Shown here one piece after another: positions 8,543-19,700 of a stretch of 64,000 nt of DNA. The position numbers were made by a program, and so were the translations under genes. Position 1 is the first letter of the stretch; the number at the start of each line of letters is the position of its first letter. The notes below the pieces were generated by a model. The model was not told where the DNA came from, searched no databases, and saw only the letters and a list, made by a program, of their open reading frames with translations. This DNA comes from Bicyclus anynana (lineage: Eukaryota; Arthropoda; Insecta; Lepidoptera; Nymphalidae): the NCBI RefSeq assembly GCF_947172395.1, contig NC_069109.1, positions 7,279,224 to 7,343,223 on the forward strand, given 5' to 3'.

Positions 8543-11500
8543 TTAATCAAGTTTTATCTTTTTCCCACTCCTGTCATCTCCACTTTCATCCAACGATCTC
8601 TTGTTTCTATTCACATTTGTATCTACGTTTTCTTTATCTATTTCTATGTCACATTTCTCTTCTTTATCTATATCTTTAATTGCTTGATCCTTGTTTGTTT
8701 GTGTGTCCGTGTGTTCGTCTTCATCATCTGAATGTATCACGGTACGTTTTGGTTTAGATTTTGAACTGCCAGCTGGAATTATAAAACAATTAAATTGTTA
8801 AACTTCAACATTTATTAATATTTTGTGCCCTGTTGTTTCAGTAGCGTAGTTCTGGTTTCTGTGGTAGTGTAGGGATAAATTATAGCCTATAACACTCACA
8901 AATAATGTGGCTTTTTAAAGGTAAAGAATTTTCAAAATTTGTTTAGTAGATCCAGAGATTACCAACCTTTCAAATTTAACATTTTTATAATATTAGTATA
9001 GATGAACGCTTAATCATCATCATCATCACCATTAGAAACCCATATTCAGCTCACTGTTGAGCACGAATCTCCTCTCAGAATGAGAGGTATTAGGCCAATA
9101 GTCCACCACGCTGACGCAATGCGGATTGGCAGACTTCACACGCAGAGAATTAAGAAAATTCTCCGGTGTGCAGGTTTCCTCACGATGTTTTCCTTCACCG
9201 TTTGAGACACGTGATATTGAATTTCTTAAAATGCACACAACTGAAAAGTTGGAGATACATGCCCCAAACTGGATTCGAACCTATGCCCTCCGATTCAAAG
9301 ACAGAGGGCTATCATCAATTAAAAGCCTTACATGTATATAATTTAATTCCTCACCATTAAGTTCTTCGTCACTTTCATCCAGAACTCTTTTAGTTCCATT
9401 AACTTTTCCAGTAGAGTAATATTCGTCTATCTTGTGACTGTTCTCTCCAGTCAATGGTTCGAGCTCTATGGTCTCATCCAGCTCCTTGTTTATGGGCTTG
9501 TCTGTATTGTCTGTGGGCTCTTCGTCATCTGACTCTATGATGTTACGTTTTAGTTTTGACTTTGAACTGCCAGCTGGAAATGGGCAAAATAATTATTATT
9601 TTTATATTAATATATAAATTTATTATAAAACACGGCTAAAATTTACTATAAATTTTATAATATCTATCTTAAGCTATAATATTAAAATATACTGAGTATG
9701 CCCAAGTAGTTTCGAACCAATACGGGGCCCTTAGTCATGAGCTGCTTCTTGTAACGCAGCACAATCCAATCTATTATTAAATTTAGTAATAAAAAAATAA
9801 ATATTAGACTTCTAAACCATCCATATAATGACAGCATCCAATGAAATGGCTGGGCCGATAGTTAATTGAACTAAAATCACTTATTCATTATGTTTCATAG
9901 AGATTTAAACATCAATTTTTTTCACACAAGTTGACTACAATCTCACCTGATGGTAAGTGATGATGCAGTCTAAGATGGAAGCGGGTTAACTTGTTAGGAG
10001 GAGGATGAAAATCCACACCCCTGTCGGTTTCTACACGTCTTGGCCTGTAGCCTCTCACCAGCCAGACCTGGACCGATTAAGCGAACCTCAATTGGCCCAG
10101 CCAGGGATTGAACCCAGGACCTTCTTATAAATTGAAAAACTGTTGGTAGATATGACATGATCTAGTGGACAAAGATAGAACCACCACCTCTCGGTGATGA
10201 GTACTTTTACCACTGAGCTATTGGGAGCTATAAGAGGGACCCGTTACATAGGAATAGACCAAACAATACATACCCTTAGCAGTATCTTCTGCATCATCAG
10301 CTCTGACTTCTGTTCTGTTCTGTATGAAGAAGTTGGTGATGGGCTTCTGCCATTTGGGAGTTTCTCGTGGACACACACTGTTGCCGCCAGAGTAGCTTCT
10401 AGAAGACTTCTCACCACTGGACCCTGTCAAGACAATATTTTTATTTCATAACCATAGAATAAAGACGATCTAGAATGAGTCATTACAAGCAGCACAGTGA
10501 AGCCAGTGAATGCCATAAAAAAATAAACGTCACATGTCTCTTTGACATCTGCTTATACAAACTTTTTCTATAATTTGTTTTTAAAATTTAACACTAACAA
10601 CAATTACATAAATTAATATATTTCTTTAGTTTTTGTGAACAGTTTCAAATGTATTTAAAAACATAAGATATCATTTGTCTTGAATTATATTGAAAATGAC
10701 TAATGCAACACTTCATGTCATACTGACTCGAATGTATTCGTTTTTTAATTTTGTATTTGGAGTGGATACAACACTGTTGTGTTCCGTATGCTCTATCTGC
10801 CTATTATTTTTTAATCTGAGTTCATAACAAGTAGCACTAAACTGCGAGCTCACACATAAAGTGACAACGCAGTCTAAGATGAAAGCCATTCTCTCTTTTT
10901 AATTATGAAGGTTTTTTGTATAATGACATGTCTATCATACATCCTGTACCTACTCTAACCACCATTCTAAGTTGGCACTGATGATATACCACTGCAGAAT
11001 GTTACACTGCAGATGGCTCGACATGCAATAGGCCAGTTGTTTTGTTGTTGTTTGTCTGGGCTAATCTCTGGAACCGCTTGGCCGATTTTAATGTGAATCT
11101 CTAGAATACATGTTATTGAGCAAAATATTAGCTACTTTAATGGGGATGATGACTAGCTTGGAATATATTGATTTTTATAATAAATTTGGATAAAAATTTG
11201 GTCATTTTTAACTAATTTATACATAAAAAGCAAAGATTGTCTGGATATTTGCAAAATAAATGAGATTATAAAATTTCAAAATCTATTAAAAATATTTTAT
11301 TGTAATTAGATGAAAATTCATACAGTTTTACATTAAATGTGACATTTTTTAATATATGAACTATAAACATAAACGCACAAATAACAAAGATATTAGTAAT
11401 TTTGTTTGAACGCCCATACAAATCTAACGATCAGCGAGCCAACGACGTTACTCGTGCCATTTTGTATGGAGCGTTTTCCAAGGATCCGCGGTAGCGCCGC

Positions 11501-12030
11501 AAATCTGACCCTTTAAATCCCTGTAGCTCAAAAAGTAATGATCGTAAATACCCTGTTACTTTGACAAAATTGCTTTACTATTAGCATACTCTTAATTTAT
11601 ATACCATTTAAAAAACTGTCATCATCCCTATTGTAGAAAAATCGTGATTGCTGTGAAATTTGTGAAAACCTTAACAGCAATGCCAGGAACTCACCGGAGG
11701 CTGTGGGGCGGCTCGACGCGGGAGCAGCGCTACAACTTCGTTTGCTGCTCTTCCCGTTCAACACCACTGAAATCATTAATTGTATATTTTTGAAAAATCT
11801 CAAAACCAAAAATACAGTTTTAAAGATCATGTAGTAACATGTCCTCATGTTGCTTTTTTTCTTATAATGCATATTTGTATAAAATCTTGGACCTTATTAG
11901 ACAATACATACTTTTATAAACTATCTAAAACTCTAAGTATTTCAGGAGCATATTTGTTATTACAAATTGCTGGTAAATAGTTTGGATAAATGATACCTTT
12001 AGCGGCTACCGATGCTCTCGTCCGTGCCAT
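8543..12030 (-). CDS. PCLAF: PCLAF/PAF15 homologue (PCNA-associated factor), 5 exons
   Basis: Coding exons on the minus strand: 12030-11997, 11766-11695, 10423-10274, 9573-9355 and 8772-8543. All have GT..AG borders and phases that close, giving 234 aa. PAF15 is a small disordered nuclear protein that binds PCNA, and in vertebrates it acts in DNA replication and damage bypass. Family marks: the start MARTRASVAAKV (vertebrate MVRT..); YSGGNSVCPRETPKWQ at about 46-61; PIP box Q61-K-P-I64-T-N-F67-F68; and a KEN degron at 205-207 in the C-terminal half. The vertebrate protein is about 111 aa. The extra length comes from exons 4 and 5, which look like copies of one another: both start AGSSKSK.LKR or PKR, then an acidic SDDE block, and end in a KR.LDES motif. 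Introns hold SINEs and a MITE. The first ATG is chosen because it matches the family N-terminus. Confidence 0.85.
9027..9330 (-). mobile_element. SINE family B in PCLAF intron 4
   Basis: Reverse-complement copy of the 5965-6262 element, including GGTTCGAATCC-type B box, the CTTTTCAGTTGTGTGCATTTT body and the AATATGGGTTTCTAATG end. It is followed by an ATCATC run. It ends about 25 bases before the exon 4 donor. Confidence 0.75.
9935..10130 (-). mobile_element. SINE family A in PCLAF intron 3
   Basis: The minus-strand copy retains the tail (ACTACAATCTCACCTGATGG), a shortened body and the tRNA-like head (CCCAGCCAGGGATTGAACCCAGGACC). Confidence 0.75.
10150..10232 (-). mobile_element. tRNA-like SINE head, family C, third copy
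   Basis: Minus-strand head with TAGCTCAGTGGTAAAAGTACTCATCACC and a decayed B box (GTGGTTCTATC). It ends about 40 bases before PCLAF exon 3. Confidence 0.5.
10445..10820 (+). repeat. Dispersed repeat, copy 2 (of 3540-3960)
   Basis: Collinear with 3540-3960 from ACCATAGA(C/A)T to TTTAATCTG. Lies in PCLAF intron 2, just upstream (gene sense) of exon 3. Confidence 0.65.
11142..11629 (+). mobile_element. MITE with GGGATGATGAC termini, copy 1
   Basis: Starts GGGGATGATGACTAG and ends CTGTCATCATCCC, giving inverted termini. The interior matches 20218-20725 in the opposite orientation, with shared phrases GGATATTTGCAAAATAAATG and CCATACAAATCTAACGATC. It has no ORF and lies in PCLAF intron 2, 66 bases from exon 2. 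Confidence 0.75.
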
Positions 12031-13738
12031 ATTATAAATAGTCCGTCTGTGCACTGTCCTAACTAGTAGTATTGCATAGAAGTTAATTTTCCAAAATTCC
12101 AACTGGGTTGGCATTAGAATAAGGTCGCCTTCCTAGAAATAAGATGATGATATCAGAGGATATTGTGGAGTCTAATAATACCTCTACAACATGATTTTAC
12201 CCGCTGAGACTGATAGTTTTTTTTTTTTTTGTTAAAAAAGTTTTAGGTTATGTGCGTATATTTTGGCCAGATTTCATGGTCTAAAGTCACTGGTTTTATA
12301 TTTTTTCACTCACAATTATCACAAGCATAACTCACAACACAAGATAATACACATTTTTAACAAGAAATCCCAAAAAAACATAAATAATTAAATACAATTA
12401 ATATTTTTGTCAATTTTCATTTGACTAAAGCAATAATGTCACAGACTAACCTAACAAACGTGTTTTTAGCCACAGATGCATGACAGTAAACCTAGAATAA
12501 CCACAGATAATTAAATAGTGTTAGATAATTACAAAATTTGGGCACCCCGACTCCAAGCAGTCTTGTCTGCCCTACCCCTAGAGTGTTTTTGTAAAGCGCG
12601 AAGCCAGAAGCTCGCGAAGAAGGTCCTGAATGAAGCAAACCTATGAGGCCTAGTTGAGCGAAAGGGGGAGGTGGCGAGCGAAGCGAGCCGGCGACCTCTG
12701 TAGCGAAACTAAGGTCCGAATAGGTGAAGCTGAATGAAGGGGCGACGAAGCGAGTCTTCTGGCGTAGCCACTTAAAAATGCTTTCTGCTATTACTAAAAC
12801 TTTGGCACAGAAGAAGTTTGGCATTATCAGTACAATAAAGATGATATCCATCCATCCATTAATTTTGGCAATAATTTCGAATTTATTAGTAGTATTTGTT
12901 AATCTGTGACAAATTTGCTATTCTATGTCAAAAATCTGGAACCCAGAGCCGTAGTCTGTGTCAGTCATAAAAAACTTGGTCTATGGTTGACACAGCTGAT
13001 AACTGTCATTAATTTTTACAATATTAATTAATCATTTACAATACTATTAAGTTTTTTTTAGTTTTCTTGTAAAAAAAAGTGAATTATCTTGTTACAAGTG
13101 ATGCATAAGATGATTGTGAGTGAACCGTGATTATACCAGTGAGGTTTGACCTACAAATATACGTACTTAACCTAAAAAATTCGTAAATTTAAAAAAATCA
13201 TAAAAAAAAAACTACTACTTTCAGCGGTAAATAAATAACGTAGGGAGGTCCCCCACCTCCCCCCCTCCCCTCCCCCCTCCCCAAAACCCCTCGGTCGAGG
13301 CGACCTTATTCTAATTATTACCCTTCCAACTTTACAAAAAAATATTACAACAAAAACAAGAAGAAATTCCACAAAAAAGTAAAAACCGCGCCAAAACGTG
13401 AAATTTTCCATAGACTCATTTGACATTTGTGGACATTACGTCCACAGATTAGATACTACGTAAATTGACATAAAGGCAAAGAAAGAGTGTGCTTATATTT
13501 TTTGGTTGAGGTTCTGTGGTTTGTAAGTGTTTATACTCTGTGTCTGTGTCTCACTCACCTCACTCACTGTCTGACGTCTGTGGTGTTGTTTTTTTTTGCA
13601 GGCGGACGAAAGTTTGAGGAGTTGAGGACTCGAAATATACTTTAAAATAATGTTTACTAATTAAACAATAGAAAAATAGTAGATACTGATTTATCTTAAT
13701 AATTAAATTATAACGTGCAATTAAAACTAATGTAAATA
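12031..13738. promoter_or_regulatory. Divergent intergenic region PCLAF / ZAD gene 1
   Basis: This 1.7-kb region separates two divergent start codons and should hold both promoters. For the plus-strand gene, a pyrimidine tract ending TTTTTTTTGCAG before 13602 suggests a 5' UTR intron and a UTR exon 13602-13738. Most of the interval (12113-13315) looks like an inserted element with inverted ends. No TATA box or Inr can be assigned with confidence. Confidence 0.5.
12113..13315. mobile_element. Putative 1.2-kb element with 18-bp perfect inverted ends
   Basis: ATTAGAATAAGGTCGCCT at 12113-12130 is exactly reverse-complemented at 13298-13315. The interior is non-coding. It includes a block with repeated GCGAAGCGAG words (about 12590-12770) and a C-rich tract (13250-13285). 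No target duplication is clear. Confidence 0.45.
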
Positions 13739-16700
13739 ATGGTTTGTGTAGGCTGCCATAGTGAGGACCGGATTTTAACGATTGTTGACAATGAGCTTTT
13801 AAAAGTTTATCTTGGATTTATTGATAATATTACTGTGAGTACCTATGAAATAACTGATATACTTTCCTAAAACTCCCTCTTGTAGTTTTAAACTTAAAAA
13901 AGCCTTGGCACAAGGCGCAAGACTAACACATTTCGCAATAACTTTCCTAAGGTGAAAGTTAATTTAAAAGTAATTGTTTTTCCCAAAGTTTTATGTAAGT
14001 AAATACTTACTTGGCAATGACAACCTCTCACTCAGTAGGTGGTTCACAGAAAGGTCCTGGATTCAGATCTGTTCAGAATTCCATATTTCTAAATAGTCTC
14101 AGCTGATCTGGTGGTGGACTTCAGTTATGGCTATTTACCACATCACCGGCAAGCTATACATTGCTCTGGTAGGGTGCCTCATCATCATCATCACCTTTCT
14201 CTTATCACATTTAAGTGGAGTCGGCAAATATGTCAATCTTCTTCATTTGTCTCTATTACTTGTCAATTCATCATCTACTTTACATGAGTCCTCTCACACA
14301 CCATCTCTTTGGCCTTCCTGTCCTCTTGCAAATTCAACATTCTTCAAGTAATATGACTTTCATCCATTTTACAATACATGTTTTTACTAAGCTCCTTGAT
14401 TTTACTGTCTCTGGTGTCATTTTCAGACTTCCTCTTCTATACTCTTCTATGTTTTGACAGCCTCTGTGGTTTAGTGGTATGCACAGTAGACTTACAAGAC
14501 GGAGGTCCTGGGTTTGATCCCCAGTTGGGCCAACCGGTTACCACCCTACCAACAAAGATGTACTGCCAAGCGATTTCACATTTTTATTATTATTTATTAT
14601 TTATATTATCACTTACCATCAGGTGAGATTGTAGTCAAGGGCTAACTTGTAAAGAAGAAAAAGAAAACTCATTCCTTAGTTTATCCATTATTGTCACATC
14701 ACTCATCCATCTCAACATATGCATTCTACTGGTATGATCCTTCATAGAAACCTGAAGGGGTTCTTCTTCTTCTTGATGTGTGGCTGGCAGTGGCTCTGTA
14801 CCTTCATGAGGTCCCTTTATCACATTGACCACTTCAGATCTATTGTGATCGCCACTGACTAAATTTCCTCTTCAATACTGCTTGCCGACAGGTACAGCAG
14901 CAGTTTCTTGACTGGAATGTGTTTTACCTCCTCTGGATTTACTATAAAATGCCCTAGGTGGTCGTTGGGTTTATGTATTAGAGCTGGGCAATTGCATAGA
15001 AAACCTTAAAGGGTTATTACACAGACAAAGTTGCAAGTTTCAACTATTTTAATTGATAATTGGTTCTGTAGGTATATATTTTGTTATAGGAATACAGACA
15101 TGATGTCATACAGCTATGTTGGGAGTGTAAGGCGTTGTTGAGAAAGTTTCAGAGGTTCAGGGACCAAGTGAGACATGCCTACTCTATAGCGGTTACATGT
15201 TTAGTAAGTTATTATGATTAGTTTATAATTTACTCAATAAAAGGGTAAGGGTAGCCTTAGGCTGCCTGTCCACAAGAGCAGAGCAAGTGAGCGTAGTGCA
15301 GAAACTAGACTAATGCAGAGCGGAGTTGTGTACTTTGTCTAGCTGAGAAACAGACTAATGCGAAGCAGAGACAGAGTTGCATATTGTGTCTGGAGAGAGG
15401 CTGCAGAGCAAAGTGAGAAAATAATGGGTTTTTTATAAAGAATATTTGCCATATCTTTTTAAATATGACTTAATAACTATTCATCTAATATATATATATA
15501 TATATATATTTTATAACCAGTATTTGGCCAGATATGTGCTAGTTATAAGGTCAAATAGACCAAATACTGATTACTTACCAGATATATGTTTCATCTCTAG
15601 TATTTATATCATTCTAGGTGTCACAGTCAAAATCTCTGTCAAATCTCAGGATAACAGAATGCAACAGTATAATAAAAGTTGATCATGATAGTGAAGTATT
15701 ACCAACAACATTTGTGAAGATTGAAGTTGAGCCCCATGCTGACTCCGCAGATGTGTTCGACGATTTGGGTGATGGGGAGTCAGTGGGAGACGGGTTGAAT
15801 GATGATTTGGATGATTTTGTTAAACTAAATGATGATAAGGTAAGTTGAATTGACATTTCAACTATGGATTGAGGTTATGAGATGGTCATAATATCTCATT
15901 TTACATCTCAAAACAATCAAAATAAAAAATATATTTATTTCAAGTAGGCTTAGTTTACAAGCACTCTCATTAAGTAAGGTAATAATTTTATTAGATAATC
16001 ATGATAATAATTGGTCAAAAACTTAAAGTTACGAGGGTTTCAATTACGCCTTGGTCTGAGTAGAGAGACCCCACAACAAACTCAGCCAGGGTTTATTTTA
16101 TCACCATCATAGCCTTTCTAAAATGAAACATAATTGGCTATCAGGACAAATCATTGTGGACAATAAACTATGCTAATTAGCAAATCTGATTACCGTCATC
16201 ACGCTGTTGACAACGCCGTTGAAATAATTCTTATGTGCCAGTTGTAAACATCAAATGAGGTTTATGTAACATATTATCTACCTCTTTTTCCTTCTAACAT
16301 ATTTGTCTATAAACTAATGTATTAATATGTTTCAGGTAGACATCAAACCTGATCCAATATTAGAATCAGAGGCAACAAGCAAATCTGTGAAACAAAACGA
16401 AACAACTGACACATTCAACGACTCAGACGACGAGCCCCTCAAGTGTGACAGCACTAAACCTAGAGGGAAACGGAAAAGGAAAATTGACGGTACGTTGACA
16501 ATCTGTTGGCTTATGTCCAGTCCTGTTCTATTGATAGTAAATATAACACGGTGCTTGGGAGTATTTGAGAGCTCAATAAAACACTTTCTTTGTAAAACGA
16601 AAGATATTTAATTTAATAAACTGTCAAAGTCCCATTATCAATGACACCATAGACGTTTCGTTTTAGGCCCTTTATTGTAAGGCACAGATTACATAATTAT

Positions 16701-19700
16701 TGACATTTGCGTCGCTAACAATATTCTATAAGGAAAATCAATTAAAAATGTCTAGGGAACATGTGTTCTAAAATGAATATTTTCGGAGTAAAAAATATTT
16801 CTTTTGTTAATAGATCTTAAATTGTGTCTCTTATACGCATCCTTATAGTTATGACGTAGACAAGTTTTACGTATTACATTTTGTAAAGATAGATAAAGGC
16901 ATGTGTTACATGGATAGTCAGAATTATTTGAATTACTTTGATTGAAGTTTTTTTTTTAATTAGTGCCAAGTTTCAATTGATTTAATTCAGTAGTTCCAAC
17001 TGTGATGCGCGGCCAAAATCATCACAAACAGACAGACAAAAGATCATAAAAAAAATATATTTTTGGCTTCAGTATTGATTGCCCTTCAACAAAAATTTTT
17101 AATGTCCGTTAAAAAACCTCTTGTGCTAATAAAGACTTATAGTCCATTGCCGTGTACTTCATAGATGCAAAAAAAACACTGCCTGGACCACAGAATACAT
17201 AGTTGGACAAGGAATTTCCAATTTTTACTTATAGTGCATAGTTAGTTTACTTATGGTGCCTAGTTTAAAACCTTATGCACACCACTGATGTCACACATTA
17301 TTCAACATATCATGTCTCTGTATCTCCAGATGTTCCGAAGGGCAGACCGGCCAAGCGTCCCGGAGTCGTCAACAACGCCAAGGTGCAGAATAAGCTGCAG
17401 CGGCTCAACGTGGATGCTGATCATCTGGAGAAGGTGGTCTTGAGCTGGGAGGAGGTGAGGAACTCAAAAACAAACCACTACTGACTCCCCAGATGTCCCA
17501 AAGGGCAAACAGCATCTTCCGAGTAAATATTGTCCCTTCTCCTATAAGGAGGGAGGGCGAACAAATTTAGGTCAAAATCTAAAGCAATAGGGTCCTAATA
17601 TCTGTAGCAATATTATGTAAATATTTGGAGAAACACCGTGCTAATATCTTAAGCAATAGTCAATATCTATTGCAATATCATGCTCATGTCTAGAGCAATA
17701 GAGCGTGCCAATATCTGTTGCAATCTCAGACCAATTATTGTATAGGACCTGCCTCGCTAGACGTTACTTTTCTGTCAAAGTATATGATCAACGATCTAAT
17801 GCGATTATAAAAACTATCTCTATAGAATCGATGTTAAATAGTTGTAATCGTGTTCGTCGGTTAAAGAGCTCCGTAAAAATACCTTTTTGTGTAGTTGAAT
17901 GATGTAAAAAACGGGCAAAAACTTCTAGTTTAGTATAAGATACATACAAAATCTAAGCTCGTTTTCCTCAGAAAATGACTGACAATTATGTTCGTCACTA
18001 TGAGTGCGATACAGGTCCTTCTATAATTGGTCTGAGGTTGCAATAGCATAGTAATATCTTGAGCAAGAGTGTGCCAATATCCTTAAACAAAATCATAGCT
18101 TCGCAAGTTCTAGAGTCCTGGCACTGTGGGCTGTTACAGTTAGCTGATAATGATGTACTGGTCCAGGTGGAGGAGGAGCGTCGCAAGGCGCTCGCCAGCC
18201 CGGCGTTCCTGCGCCACCAGCACCGCTGCTACAGCTGCGTGGTGGGTTTCAACCACCGCTGCAAGCTGGACGACCACAACGCCAAGAAGCACGACCCGGT
18301 GGGCTTATACTGTTGACGCAGAACATTTGATAGCGTGACACTAAGAGACGAGCAGCGCCATCTAGCAAACGTGATTGACATATATTTGTGACACAGTCGC
18401 TGGGCACGGTGCAGTGTGGAGTGTGCCACGTGCGCCTCCGCAACGTGTTCGGGCTGCGCGCGCACCAGCGTCGCCACGTCGCCAGGTGAGAGCCACACAT
18501 TCAGTAGCACGCCAGTACGTCTGTGTGACAGAGTGACGTGCCAATATCTATGGCAATAGCGTGCCAATATCTTAATCAATAGCATGTTAATATCTTAACA
18601 GCAGTATGACAATATCTAAGGCAATAGCGTGCTAATATCTGGAGCAATAGCGTGTCAATATCTGGAAGAATAGCGTGCTGGTATTTTGAATAACAGCCTG
18701 TTAATATCTGCATCAATAGCGTGCTAATATCTAAGGCAATAGCTTGCCATATCTGGAGCAATAGCGTGCTGATATCTAAGGCAATAGCTTGCCATATCTG
18801 GAGCAATAGCGTGCTGATATCTAAGGCAATAGCTTGCCATATCTGGAGCAATAGCGTGCTGATATCTAAGGCAATAGCTTGCCATATCTGGAGCAATAGC
18901 GTGCTGATATCTTAAAAATCATCGTGTTAATATAGTAGACTACAACATGTCAAAGCTTTAGCGTGCTAACATCTTGAACATCAGCGCTTAAAACTTTGTA
19001 GCGGTAGCGAAGTGGCGCAGCGAAGCCTTATTTATTTTTGGAGTTTACAAATACATATAAGGCGCCCGGTATGAGAAAAATCCGAGGGGTAAAACCAACT
19101 GAACTAACGAAAAAGTGTCACGTTTTTGGTGCGCACCTTTCTAATTTAGCTGTGAGTGTATTGAGACGTACATAGGGTATGCTGTATAGGCGACTATACC
19201 TATATACTATATGTTATTGGGCTTGTTTGTTTAATGATTATATCATTGTAAGAGTAAAATATATAATGTGAAGTATAAAGTCTATTAGTTATTTTACAAT
19301 TCTATACATTTAGTCTTCTTTAACATAAGTATTACTAAAGCCCTACTCGATGTGCACTGTTTACCAACAAAAAAAAGTGTGTATGTTAAAAAAAACAAAA
19401 AGTTAGCTCGAAGCACGTTACTCGCGCCTTATAAGTGAAAGGTGCGCAACCGAGGTGCAGCAGGCCGCGGCGTGCGCACCCGCCTACAGCGTGCACATGG
19501 GTGCGATGTGCAAGTTGTTGGCGGCACAGCGCACGGTGAAAGGTGCGCAGAATAGGTTGCGCACAAAAAACGTAACGCATGTCATTTCATAACTTATTGG
19601 AGTTTACTCCTTAACAATCGATTTTTCATTTATACCCCTCGGTACGTTTTTTGTGCGCAACCTATTCTGCGCACCTTTCACCGTACGTAGCCGCCATAGC

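Noticed and set aside
13172..13426. Minus-strand 84-codon frame over the C-rich tract
   Set aside because: Low complexity (Gly/Arg/Phe), no splice context, lies in an apparent insertion.
18576..18915. Repetitive open frames on both strands (LLLQIWQAIALDIST and MLISKAIACHIWSN)
   Set aside because: Direct translations of a 45-bp minisatellite whose length is a multiple of three.
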